Below the pieces are notes generated by a model. It did no database searches. It was not told the origin of the DNA and saw nothing but the letters and a program-made list of their open reading frames with translations. A DNA stretch of 47,303 nt, taken from contig CAJXVU010000027.1 in assembly GCA_913062555.1 (NCBI GenBank), positions 1 to 47,303 on the forward strand, in the 5' to 3' direction. This DNA is from an uncultured Bacteroidota bacterium (GTDB taxonomy: Bacteria > Bacteroidota > Bacteroidia > Flavobacteriales > Flavobacteriaceae). Below, one piece after another: positions 1-8,274 of this stretch; the stretch's first letter is position 1; each line of letters starts with the position of its first letter. A program made the translations under genes and the position numbers.

Positions 1-33
1 CTCTTCTACAGTAACTTCTTTCTTTTTAGCCAT
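1..33 (-). CDS. Partial gene, first 11 codons only (possible C4-type zinc-ribbon protein)
   Basis: An ATG at 33 opens a minus-strand reading frame that runs off the left edge. The 11 visible residues begin MAKKKEV and are rich in Lys and Glu. The start lies 3 bases downstream of the stop of the Nif3-like gene, so the two are probably co-transcribed. In Flavobacteriaceae the gene after the Nif3-like gene is usually a coiled-coil C4-type zinc-ribbon protein that starts in a similar way, so that is the likely identity. This rests on remembered gene order and a short N-terminus, not on any visible domain. Confidence 0.5.
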   Translation of the reverse strand, partial: MAKKKEVTVEE

Positions 34-36
34 TGC

Positions 37-1131
37 TTATAAATACTTTACAGGATTGGTGTTTGTGTTTGATAAAAGGACTGCAAAATTAGGCATTTTT
101 TTTGTAAGATGCGCTACTAAAATATTTTTTGTGTATTGTTCACTTTCATAGTGCCCAATATCGGCTAATAATATGCTATTTTCCGCTGTAAAAAAGTCGT
201 GATATTTGAGATCTGCAGTTATAAATGCATCTGCCTGAGCATTTTTTGCTGCTTGTATAGCAAAACTTCCGGAGCCTCCTAAAACGGCTATTCTTTTAAT
301 CGGTTTCCCTATTAAGGAAGAGTGTCTCACACATTGTGTTTGCATTGATTCCTTAATGTGTTTTAAAAAATCAGACTCTTGCATTGGATTCTTAAATTCC
401 CCAATCATTCCCATACCTATGTGTTGGTTTTTGTTTTCTAATGTTATGATTTCATAGGCCACTTCTTCATAGGGATGATTATTAAACAGTGTTTGTAATA
501 TTATGGATTCTAAATGTTTGGTAAATGTAATTGTGAGTTTTATTTCGGGTTCATATTGTGTTGTTCCCGGTTTTCCAATGGTGGGATTTGAGTTTTCATT
601 ACCGTTAAAAGTACCTGTTCCATTAATATTAAAACTACAATGGTCATAATTACCAATTGCCCCGGCTCCAACTTTAAACAACGCTTCCCGTAGCTTGTCT
701 ATGCCTTTTTCTGGGATATATGTCGTTAACTTCTTTATGTTTCCGTTTTGCGGAATTAATATTTTTCTATTTATTAGTCCAAGTTGTTCACATATTTTAT
801 CATTTACTCCTAGTAATGCATTGTCTAAAGCAGTGTGAATTGCAAAAAGTGAAATATCATGCTTTATAGCTTTCATTACAACCCGTTCAACATATGTTTT
901 ACCGGTTAACTTTTTTAGCCCTTTAAAAATAATTGGATGAAAACTAACAATGAGGTTGCAATTGTTATCAATGGCCTCATCTATAACCGATTCTAAGGTG
1001 TCTAGGGTAACGAGAACACCTGTTAACTTGCTTTTTGTATCACCTACAAGTAGACCAACGTTATCAAATCCTTCAGCATAGGCTAATGGAGATAATTCTT
1101 CTAAGTGATGTATTACATCTTGGACTATCAT
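37..1131 (-). CDS. Nif3-like dinuclear metal centre hexameric protein
   Basis: This is a NIF3/YbgI/YqfO family protein of about 364 residues, the long form with a CutA-like domain inserted in the middle. Metal-site motifs are visible: SFHPI near residue 65, HTALDN near 99-104, and GHYESE near the C-terminus. Members form toroidal hexamers with two metal ions per subunit. The biochemical role is unsettled; some are called GTP cyclohydrolase I type 2-like. The open frame extends upstream to a TTG at 1152, but the ATG at 1131 (MIVQDVI) matches the usual family N-terminus and length, so it was chosen. The first His of the usual HH pair is Phe here. It lies divergent from lpxK and upstream of the partial gene at the left edge. 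Confidence 0.9.
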   Translation of the reverse strand: MIVQDVIHHLEELSPLAYAEGFDNVGLLVGDTKSKLTGVLVTLDTLESVIDEAIDNNCNLIVSFHPIIFKGLKKLTGKTYVERVVMKAIKHDISLFAIHTALDNALLGVNDKICEQLGLINRKILIPQNGNIKKLTTYIPEKGIDKLREALFKVGAGAIGNYDHCSFNINGTGTFNGNENSNPTIGKPGTTQYEPEIKLTITFTKHLESIILQTLFNNHPYEEVAYEIITLENKNQHIGMGMIGEFKNPMQESDFLKHIKESMQTQCVRHSSLIGKPIKRIAVLGGSGSFAIQAAKNAQADAFITADLKYHDFFTAENSILLADIGHYESEQYTKNILVAHLTKKMPNFAVLLSNTNTNPVKYL

Positions 1132-1277
1132 AAATTTTCTGTTTAAGTTCAAACCTACACATTTTTTTTCATTTTAGTTTATCATTAAAATTGAAAATCA
1201 GGATTAAACATATTACATTACCCCATTTCTTATATTATTTCTTTTCAGAGGAAAGATAAATAATTACATTCGTTGTT

Positions 1278-2285
1278 ATGAAATTGTTGCGAAAACTATT
1301 ATTTCCTATTGTGCCTGTTTATTACGTCGTAACCTGGTTACGCAATTTATGTTATGATAGCGGTATTTTTAAATCAAAATCTTACGAACTTCCAATTATT
1401 TGTGTTGGAAATTTAAGTGTTGGAGGAACTGGAAAAACACCAATGATTGAGTATTTAATTTCTATACTAAAGGAAGATTATAAAGTTGCAACCCTTAGTA
1501 GGGGCTATAAACGATCTACGAAAGGCTTTCAAATGGCCAATACAGGGTCTTCTGCTTCTTCAATTGGAGATGAACCTTTTCAATTTTTTCAAAAATATAA
1601 ATCAATTATAGTTAGTGTTGATTCCGACAGGCAAAATGGGATTTCCGAATTGCAAAAAACTGAAAACTCACCAGAAATAATTTTATTAGATGATGCATTT
1701 CAACATCGACGGGTAAAGGCAGGTTTAAATATACTCCTAACGACCTTCGATAAATTATATATGAACGATTTTGCCTTACCAACAGGTGATTTACGCGAGC
1801 CTAAGTCGGGAGCAAAACGAGCTGATATTATAGTGGTTACAAAATGCCCTAATAATGTGAGTGACAAAAAAAAGAAGGCGATATTGAATCGTATAAACCC
1901 ATTAGCCAATCAAATGGTGTTTTTTAGCGAGATTCAATATTCAGAGACTTTGTATTCTAATAATGATCCTAAACCCATGTCCTATTTAAAAGACAAAAAG
2001 TTCACCCTTGTAACTGGAATAGCTAATGCAAATCCTCTTTTAAAATACTTGAATGATGAAGGGTATAATTACGAGCACCTTAATTTTAAAGATCATCATT
2101 CTTTTTCAGAAAATGAAATTAAGTGCCTTAGTAATAAAGAACTATTGCTTACTACTGAAAAGGATTTTACAAGATTAAAAGATAGAATACCTGTTAGTAA
2201 ATTGTATTATTTGCCTATTAAAGTTAGTGTTTCTGAAAGTGAAAAATTTAACACTCGTATCCTGGACTTCGTGTCTAGTTACTAG
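1278..2285 (+). CDS. lpxK: Tetraacyldisaccharide 4'-kinase LpxK
   Basis: LpxK phosphorylates the 4' position of the lipid A disaccharide precursor on the inner face of the cytoplasmic membrane, the sixth step of the Raetz pathway. The protein has 335 residues, the normal length. It has a hydrophobic N-terminal segment (about residues 8-22) and a P-loop GNLSVGGTGKT at residues 44-54. The later motifs DDAFQHR and LTTEKD are also family hallmarks. The ATG at 1278 gives the standard MKLLRKLL start. It is transcribed away from the Nif3-like gene. Its TAG stop shares bases with the stop of the convergent histidine kinase. The presence of lpxK implies a Gram-negative envelope. Confidence 0.96.
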   Translation: MKLLRKLLFPIVPVYYVVTWLRNLCYDSGIFKSKSYELPIICVGNLSVGGTGKTPMIEYLISILKEDYKVATLSRGYKRSTKGFQMANTGSSASSIGDEPFQFFQKYKSIIVSVDSDRQNGISELQKTENSPEIILLDDAFQHRRVKAGLNILLTTFDKLYMNDFALPTGDLREPKSGAKRADIIVVTKCPNNVSDKKKKAILNRINPLANQMVFFSEIQYSETLYSNNDPKPMSYLKDKKFTLVTGIANANPLLKYLNDEGYNYEHLNFKDHHSFSENEIKCLSNKELLLTTEKDFTRLKDRIPVSKLYYLPIKVSVSESEKFNTRILDFVSSY

Positions 2286-4501
2286 GCAGACGCTGCGCTT
2301 TTATTATTCTTACTTAATGCCTCGTACAATTTCTTTTCAAAATCTTCCTGTTTAAATGGTTTGGAGATGATATCATTAAATCCAGCAGCATCAAATTCAG
2401 GCATTTTATCTTCCAAGGTAACTGCGGTCAGTGCAAAAATAGTAAGTTCTTTATCGAAACTTCTAATTCTCTTTGTCGCTTCTAATCCGCTAATTCCTGG
2501 CATGTGAATGTCCATAAGTACAAGGTTGTAATCAATTTCTTTTACCTGCTCGACGGCATCTTCACCATTATCAACAACATCACATTTTAAATTCATTTTG
2601 TTTAAAATCTTCTTAGTGATCATTTGGTTAATTTTATTATCCTCAACGACCAATATTTTTACGGATGAAAGATCTAGATTATTGATGTCTTTAGCATAAT
2701 CGTTCTTTTGAACTATGGCAACTTCTTCAGATTCTTGAAGTGGAAGTTCAACAAAGAAACTCGTTCCCTGACCAAGTTCACTTTTTAAATAAATTTTTCC
2801 TTTGAGTATTTGTATTAATCCTTTTACAATAGACAGACCAAGTCCGGTACCGCCATATTTACGATTAATTTGAACGGACCCTTGTGAGAAACTTTCGAAC
2901 ATACTATCCTGTTTCTCTTTCGTGATTCCAATACCATTATCTTCAACTTCAAGACGTATGCTGTGCATTTTTTTAGACTTACTCAATTGGGTTACTCTCA
3001 CCCAAATATCTCCATCTTTTGTAAACTTAATTGAGTTACCAATTAAGTTTATTAGTATTTGCGAAATTTTTAATTGATCACCATCGAATGATTCCGGTAA
3101 CTTTTCGTCGTATTCGATATGTAATTTGGTGTTATTGTCTAATGCCGAATTATTTAAAGCTGCAATAACATTCTCAACCTTGACTTTCAAGTTGAACACT
3201 TCTGGATCTAGTTCTACTTTGTTCGCTTCAATCTTATTTATTTGTAGAATATCATTAATAAAAGTCAATAAATAATCTCCAGAGAATTTTAAAGATTTTA
3301 AATGTTGTATTTGCTCAGGATTAGGGTTTTCATCTAGAAGCATATTTGTTAAGCCTGTAACTGCATACAGTGGTGTCCTAAGCTCATGAGTAACTGTAGA
3401 TAAGAAATTTGTTTTGGTTTTTGCAGCGATTTCTGCTCTTTCCTTTTCCGTTAATAATTCTTCGTTTTTACGATACAACATATTGTTGGTTTTTAACCTA
3501 ATATTATTGTTTTTGTATAACGAAAGTGTAAGTAAGGATAGAATTGTTATTAGTCCAACACTTAATATTGTGGTAAGCCTACCTAAGCCATCCTTTTCCA
3601 AATTATCCGCTTCGTCTGAATTTGCCTCACTATTATCACCAGGAATAGATGAATCTTTTGCTTCTGATGTTGAAACATCTCGTTTTTCATTTAAAATGGA
3701 ATCATTAAGTGTGATATACATTTTTAAATTTGAGTTCGCCAGTTGAAAGTTCCCAGTAATTTCATAGATATTACTCAATAGCTGATAACTTTCGCTAAGA
3801 ATCTTTAACGAACCACTAGTTTTGGCTAATTCAGAACCGTTTAATGCTTGAGTTAACGCTTTTTCATATTTAACTTGCTTTAAAGCAATAGCACCACTTT
3901 GAAGAAGTGCAGCACTTTGGATTGATATTAACTTATGCTTTTTAGATAAAAGTATGGCCTCATCTACTAATGTATTTGCTCGATCCAAATCATCAAGACC
4001 AATGTAAGTTTGGGCTTCGCTTAACATTACTTCAGCCATAAGTGCATTGAGGTTCTCTTCTTCAAAAATTGCTTTTGAAGACTTAAAATATTCTAGTGCA
4101 TCAGCATAATCTTTTTTTCCTAAATATATGAGACCACATGTGTATCTTGAAATGGCTAAATTAATTTTATCATCAATTCGGCTCTGAATATTCATGGCCT
4201 TCAATATAATAATTGTCGCTTTTTGATAATCTCCAATGTTGTATTGCAGATTGGCAATTTTGGATAGAATTATTCCTTGCTCTTTTTCGTCTTTTATTTC
4301 CTCAGCTACAATTAATGCTTTGTCAAGAATACTAATAGCGCTGTAAAAATTAGATTTTAGAGTTTCTTGAGTGGCGTTCTTTTTAAAAACTCCTATATTA
4401 TTCTTTTTCAAAGCAATATCTCCCTCAGTGTTATTTTGAGAGTAAATGCAGGTCGTTAATAGGACTAAAAAAGCAAAAATGTTATATTTGATTTGGGACA
4501 T
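2282..4501 (-). CDS. Hybrid sensor histidine kinase / response regulator with TPR sensor region
   Basis: This 739-residue hybrid kinase has a signal peptide (residues 1-21, ending CIYSQ), TPR-like helical repeats (about 40-270) and an acidic linker. A transmembrane helix (about 309-330) follows, then a HisKA domain with phospho-acceptor H372 in THELRTPL. The HATPase domain has an N box near 485-500, DNGIG near 521 and GGTGLGLS near 550. A C-terminal receiver domain has phospho-acceptor D664 in LMDIHMP and a conserved Lys in SKPF. The TPRs lie outside the cytoplasmic membrane, so the signal may be a periplasmic protein or peptide. No output regulator is adjacent, so the signal probably passes through the C-terminal receiver to a phosphotransfer protein elsewhere. 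It is a paralogue of the kinase at 32043-33509. Confidence 0.93.
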   Translation of the reverse strand: MSQIKYNIFAFLVLLTTCIYSQNNTEGDIALKKNNIGVFKKNATQETLKSNFYSAISILDKALIVAEEIKDEKEQGIILSKIANLQYNIGDYQKATIIILKAMNIQSRIDDKINLAISRYTCGLIYLGKKDYADALEYFKSSKAIFEEENLNALMAEVMLSEAQTYIGLDDLDRANTLVDEAILLSKKHKLISIQSAALLQSGAIALKQVKYEKALTQALNGSELAKTSGSLKILSESYQLLSNIYEITGNFQLANSNLKMYITLNDSILNEKRDVSTSEAKDSSIPGDNSEANSDEADNLEKDGLGRLTTILSVGLITILSLLTLSLYKNNNIRLKTNNMLYRKNEELLTEKERAEIAAKTKTNFLSTVTHELRTPLYAVTGLTNMLLDENPNPEQIQHLKSLKFSGDYLLTFINDILQINKIEANKVELDPEVFNLKVKVENVIAALNNSALDNNTKLHIEYDEKLPESFDGDQLKISQILINLIGNSIKFTKDGDIWVRVTQLSKSKKMHSIRLEVEDNGIGITKEKQDSMFESFSQGSVQINRKYGGTGLGLSIVKGLIQILKGKIYLKSELGQGTSFFVELPLQESEEVAIVQKNDYAKDINNLDLSSVKILVVEDNKINQMITKKILNKMNLKCDVVDNGEDAVEQVKEIDYNLVLMDIHMPGISGLEATKRIRSFDKELTIFALTAVTLEDKMPEFDAAGFNDIISKPFKQEDFEKKLYEALSKNNKSAASA

Positions 4502-4519
4502 TTCAGATCATTTTATCGA

Positions 4520-4527
4520 CAAATATA
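4520..4527 (-). promoter_or_regulatory. Candidate -7 box for the TPR hybrid kinase
   Basis: TATATTTG on the minus strand matches the Bacteroidota -7 consensus TAnnTTTG and lies 18 bases upstream of the kinase ATG at 4501. A TTG occurs upstream, but at 13 bases rather than the usual 19-21, so the -33 part is not convincing. Confidence 0.5.
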
Positions 4528-4583
4528 ACTATTTATTCGACAAAATGCACGTTTTTCGAATATTTATACATTTCGTCAAGATA

Positions 4584-5579
4584 TTATTTTGCTGACATTT
4601 TGTAAATTAAATCTATTATTCTAGTAGAATATCCTGTCTCATTATCGTACCATCCGATGATCTTTACCATTTTTCCAATTACTGAAGTCATCTGAGCATC
4701 GAATATACAAGAATTTGGATTTCCTACAATATCAATTGAAACAATAGGATCTTCAGTATATTCCAAAACCCCTTTATATTTTGTTTCTGAAGCCAACTTA
4801 AATGCATCGTTAATGTCGTCTACAGAAACATTTTTACTCACATTAAAAGTTATATCTGTTAGTGAACCGTTGGCAACAGGAACGCGTATACCGCATCCAC
4901 CAATAACATTGGATAGTTTAGGGAATATTTTAGTCAATGCTTTTGCTGCACCGGTAGTTGTTGGTACTATGGACTGTCCAGCGGCTCTTGCGCGTCTTAA
5001 ATCTCGATGAGGCTGATCGTGCAAGCTTTGATCTGAAGTATAAGAATGTACGGTAGTTATATAAGCTTGATTAATACCGCAGAGATCATCAATTACTTTA
5101 ATCATTGGTGCCGCGTTATTTGTTGTACAGGATGCATTAGATACAATAAGCTCATCTCCAGTTAGTATATGATCATTAATACCCAAGACAACTGTTTTTA
5201 TAGCATCATCGGTTGGAGGCACCGAAAGTATAACCCGAGAAGCGCCATTAGTAATATGATATTGAAGCTCTTTTAATGATTTGAATTTTCCGGTAGCTTC
5301 AACAACAAAATCAACACTGTAAGGATCCCAGTCTATGTTTTCAATTTTTTTGTGATTTAAAAGAGGGATTTTCGAGTCGTTTACAATAATGGTATTCTCA
5401 CTATTGCTGATATCCGTTTTAAAAATGCCATGAATACTATCGTATTTTAGTAAATGACTTAAGGTTTTGGCATCTGCTAAGTCATTAATTGCAACAACTT
5501 GAATGTTTTCATGTTCTTGAAGTAGTCTAAAAACACGCCTACCTATTCTGCCAAAGCCATTGATAGCAATATTTATCAT
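4584..5579 (-). CDS. gap: Type I glyceraldehyde-3-phosphate dehydrogenase
   Basis: This enzyme oxidises glyceraldehyde 3-phosphate to 1,3-bisphosphoglycerate in the cytoplasm. The protein has 331 residues. The Rossmann start NGFGRIGR lies at 7-14, and D33 in AINDL favours NAD over NADP. The catalytic C151 is in SNASCTTN and H178 is in VHSYTSD. A substrate-binding TGAAKA motif and a C-terminal WYDNETGYS motif are also present. It starts 2 bases after the lipA stop, so it is very likely in the same transcript. Flavobacteria often carry more than one gap gene; which glycolytic or gluconeogenic role this copy plays cannot be told from the window. Confidence 0.95.
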   Translation of the reverse strand: MINIAINGFGRIGRRVFRLLQEHENIQVVAINDLADAKTLSHLLKYDSIHGIFKTDISNSENTIIVNDSKIPLLNHKKIENIDWDPYSVDFVVEATGKFKSLKELQYHITNGASRVILSVPPTDDAIKTVVLGINDHILTGDELIVSNASCTTNNAAPMIKVIDDLCGINQAYITTVHSYTSDQSLHDQPHRDLRRARAAGQSIVPTTTGAAKALTKIFPKLSNVIGGCGIRVPVANGSLTDITFNVSKNVSVDDINDAFKLASETKYKGVLEYTEDPIVSIDIVGNPNSCIFDAQMTSVIGKMVKIIGWYDNETGYSTRIIDLIYKMSAK

Positions 5580-5581
5580 AT

Positions 5582-6460
5582 TTAATTAATATGTTTTTGT
5601 GCTTTATAGGATGATCTTACAAGTGCACTACTTTCAACATGTCTGAACCCTAGATTTAATCCAATTTCTTCGTATTCTTTAAATTGGTCGGGCGTAATAA
5701 ACTCTTTTACGGGTAAATGTTTTTTACTTGGTTGTAAGTATTGACCAATAGTAACAATATCTACATTGGCATCTTTAAGTTCGTGTAGTGTTTCTATAAC
5801 TTCCTCACGTTGTTCCCCTAAACCTAGCATCAATCCAGTTTTAGTACGACGTTGACCCTGATTTTTTAAATAGTTTAACACCCCGAGACTTCGGTCATAT
5901 TTTGCTTGGATACGAACTTCACGAGTTAACCTTCTAACGGTTTCCATATTATGAGATACCACTTCTGGAGCGACATCTAATATTCGATCTAAATGTTGTT
6001 CGATGCCTTGAAAATCTGGAATTAATGTTTCCAGAGTTGTTTCAGGATTCATTCTACGAACAGCTTTAACGGTCTCTGCCCACATAATACTTCCCATATC
6101 TTTAAGGTCATCACGATCAACACTTGTCAATACAGCATGTTTTATTTTCATAAGCTTTATTGATCTAGAAACTTTTTCAGGTTCATCCCAGTCTACTGTT
6201 TCAGGACGACCGGTTTTTACACCACAAAAGCCACAAGACCTAGTGCAAATATTTCCTAAAATCATAAAGGTTGCAGTGCCTTCACCCCAGCATTCGCCCA
6301 TATTAGGGCAGCTACCAGAGGTACATATTGTATTCAGTTCATATTTATCAACTAAACTGCGAAGCTCTGTGTATTTCTTGCCTGTTGGCAATTTAACCCG
6401 AAGCCATTTTGGTTTAGCTTGACGTTGTGGAACTGTATTTGAAGTTGTGTCCATACTCAT
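5582..6460 (-). CDS. lipA: Lipoyl synthase
   Basis: LipA is a radical-SAM enzyme that inserts two sulfurs into protein-bound octanoyl groups to make the lipoyl cofactor of 2-oxoacid dehydrogenases and the glycine cleavage system. The 292-residue protein carries both iron-sulfur cluster motifs. The auxiliary-cluster cysteines are C46, C51 and C57, and the radical-SAM CxxxCxxC is C72, C76 and C79. The C-terminal RSSY motif that supplies the serine ligand of the auxiliary cluster is also present. The start at 6460 is an ATG; a second ATG two codons later is an alternative. It heads a two-gene unit with gap. Confidence 0.97.
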   Translation of the reverse strand: MSMDTTSNTVPQRQAKPKWLRVKLPTGKKYTELRSLVDKYELNTICTSGSCPNMGECWGEGTATFMILGNICTRSCGFCGVKTGRPETVDWDEPEKVSRSIKLMKIKHAVLTSVDRDDLKDMGSIMWAETVKAVRRMNPETTLETLIPDFQGIEQHLDRILDVAPEVVSHNMETVRRLTREVRIQAKYDRSLGVLNYLKNQGQRRTKTGLMLGLGEQREEVIETLHELKDANVDIVTIGQYLQPSKKHLPVKEFITPDQFKEYEEIGLNLGFRHVESSALVRSSYKAQKHIN

Positions 6461-6480
6461 AGGTATTGTAAATCTGGAGG

Positions 6481-6488
6481 CAAAGATA
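6481..6488 (-). promoter_or_regulatory. Candidate -7 box for lipA-gap
   Basis: TATCTTTG on the minus strand fits TAnnTTTG and lies 20 bases upstream of the lipA ATG. This would give a short leader of roughly 15 bases. It sits in the narrow gap between the Nramp-like gene and lipA, so lipA-gap need not depend on read-through from the upstream cluster. Confidence 0.55.
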
Positions 6489-6511
6489 CAAAGTATTCCC
6501 TTAATAAAACC

Positions 6512-7726
6512 TTATAATATTGTGAGATACCATATGCTAAATCCAATTAAAAAAAGGATACCTAACCAGCTAAGTATATGTAGTTTTAAAGAAGGTCTTG
6601 ATGCTTTTGGTGTATGCGTACTACAAATCAATCTATAATTAATAATCGCATAAAAAGGGGCGGTTAAAAACGATAGGATTGTTGCGATTTTTATGAGTAA
6701 TCCCATTTCTGAAGCAAAAACATAAAAGATAACTACGGTTCCAACGGCCAAGACTAAAATCCAAAATAGATAACCTCTCTTGAAAGTGTTTTTAAAAAGT
6801 AGTTGGGTTGTTTTGTGCATCGCTCGGGGAGAGGCATCGAGTGTTGTGAGTGTGGTGCTAAACATTGTCGTAAAAGCAGCAATTCCAATTATTACATAAG
6901 CCCAATTCCCAAGACTACTGGTATACATTTCAATTAATTGGTTTGAGAATACGGCAGCTGAATTACTAAAGCTTTCGCCACTGTTAAACATGACCAGGGC
7001 GCCAAGAAGCACAAAGCCAATTCCTAAAATTATGGTGCTAATGTACCCGATATTAAAATCGAATAATGCAGATTTCGGAGTGAAATTGGCATCATTTTTT
7101 TTCTTCTCTATAGCCCATAGGGAGTGCCAAACGGAAATATCTAAAGGTGCGGGCATCCAACCCATAAACGCAATAAGGAATCCAATTTCCATGGTTTCTT
7201 TAGGTAATATTTGAACAAGTGAGAGTGGCGTGTCGTTATTATTAATTGCTGCAATTACTGCAGCGATAGTACTTAAGGTTAGTGTAATTATTATAATTTT
7301 TATGAGAACATCTAATAATTTGTATCGCCCCACGATAAGTAATAGTAAGCAAATTGCCAATATGACTACCGTCCAAATTTCAACACTTATAAAATTGCCA
7401 AATAATGATGATGCCAATCCAGCTGTAACTATGGTTACTGCTGTTTGGATGCTAAACATTGTTGCAAAGGTTAATATATAATAGGCTATTAAAATACCAT
7501 TTCCCATTTTTTTATACCCATCCAATAGACTTTCGCCAGTTGCTGCTGCATATCTGGGACCATATTGAAAAAAGGGATATTTAAATAGATTAACTAAAAG
7601 TAACGCCCATAATAAGCCTAAGCCAAAATCGGCTCCTGCTCTTGTTGATTGGACCAAGTGGGAAACACCAATAGCAGCACCAGCAAACAATAACCCAGGA
7701 CCGAGATTTTTTATGCTAAAGCCCAT
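6512..7726 (-). CDS. Nramp-family transporter with a non-canonical metal site
   Basis: This integral membrane protein of 404 residues has about 11 transmembrane helices and aligns to Nramp/MntH without gaps across helix 1 (GPGLL... to ...FGLGLLW). In canonical Nramps helix 1 carries the metal-binding DPGN; here the same four positions are GVSH (residues 20-23). The helix 6 MPH motif is replaced by MPAPLD (191-196). Canonical Nramps import Mn2+ or Fe2+ with protons. Divergent relatives without this site are known that move other cations such as Mg2+, so the substrate here is open. The ATG overlaps the stop of the ECF sigma gene by one base (TAATG), which implies translational coupling. It is the last gene of the minus-strand cluster. 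Confidence 0.8.
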   Translation of the reverse strand: MGFSIKNLGPGLLFAGAAIGVSHLVQSTRAGADFGLGLLWALLLVNLFKYPFFQYGPRYAAATGESLLDGYKKMGNGILIAYYILTFATMFSIQTAVTIVTAGLASSLFGNFISVEIWTVVILAICLLLLIVGRYKLLDVLIKIIIITLTLSTIAAVIAAINNNDTPLSLVQILPKETMEIGFLIAFMGWMPAPLDISVWHSLWAIEKKKNDANFTPKSALFDFNIGYISTIILGIGFVLLGALVMFNSGESFSNSAAVFSNQLIEMYTSSLGNWAYVIIGIAAFTTMFSTTLTTLDASPRAMHKTTQLLFKNTFKRGYLFWILVLAVGTVVIFYVFASEMGLLIKIATILSFLTAPFYAIINYRLICSTHTPKASRPSLKLHILSWLGILFLIGFSIWYLTIL

Positions 7727-8274
7727 TATTTTTTTTGAATGATCTCGGCAAGTAATTTTTTTGCTCGAAGGAGTTTTACTTTTATATTACTCATTGGTTC
7801 ATCCAATGTGGATGCAATTTCTTGGTAACTCAATTCTTGAAAGTATCTTAAATTAATGACCTCTTGATAATGTGGTTTTAATTTTTTTATATCGTGAAGT
7901 AGTTTGGTAAGATTCTGTTCTGTAATAATTTTATCTTCAGGAGATGGAGATTCATCAATGATAGATTTAACTCGATTATCATCATTATCAAGAGTATTAT
8001 TCGAAATTGTGGTTTTCTTCATTCTAAGAAAATCAATATGAATATTTTTTGATATTGTTAATAGCCAAGTTTTAAACTTGTATTTTTCATTATAAGAATC
8101 AATTTTATCAAAAGCTTTGGAAAAAGTTTGAATAGTGATGTCCTCTGCATCATTTTCATTTTCAGTACGTTTTAGCTGAAAACCATATACATCGTTCCAA
8201 AAGGTGTCTAGCAAATAATTGAATGCTATTTGGTTGCGTTCTTTTGCTTTTTTAATGGCTTGTTCTATTTCCAA
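7726..8274 (-). CDS. ECF-type RNA polymerase sigma factor
   Basis: This 182-residue sigma-70 family factor has region 2 (about residues 20-90, including AEDITIQTFSKAF and FKTWLLTI) and region 4 (about 125-180, with a helix-turn-helix containing LSYQEIA). The two are joined by a polar linker. It overlaps the upstream glycosyltransferase by 10 bases and the downstream Nramp-like gene by 1 base. No gene with a recognisable anti-sigma domain is next to it. The control mechanism is therefore not visible; the membrane neighbours or the small cysteine protein could take part, but that is a guess. It is distinct from the sigma factor at 11331. Confidence 0.9.
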   Translation of the reverse strand: MEIEQAIKKAKERNQIAFNYLLDTFWNDVYGFQLKRTENENDAEDITIQTFSKAFDKIDSYNEKYKFKTWLLTISKNIHIDFLRMKKTTISNNTLDNDDNRVKSIIDESPSPEDKIITEQNLTKLLHDIKKLKPHYQEVINLRYFQELSYQEIASTLDEPMSNIKVKLLRAKKLLAEIIQKK

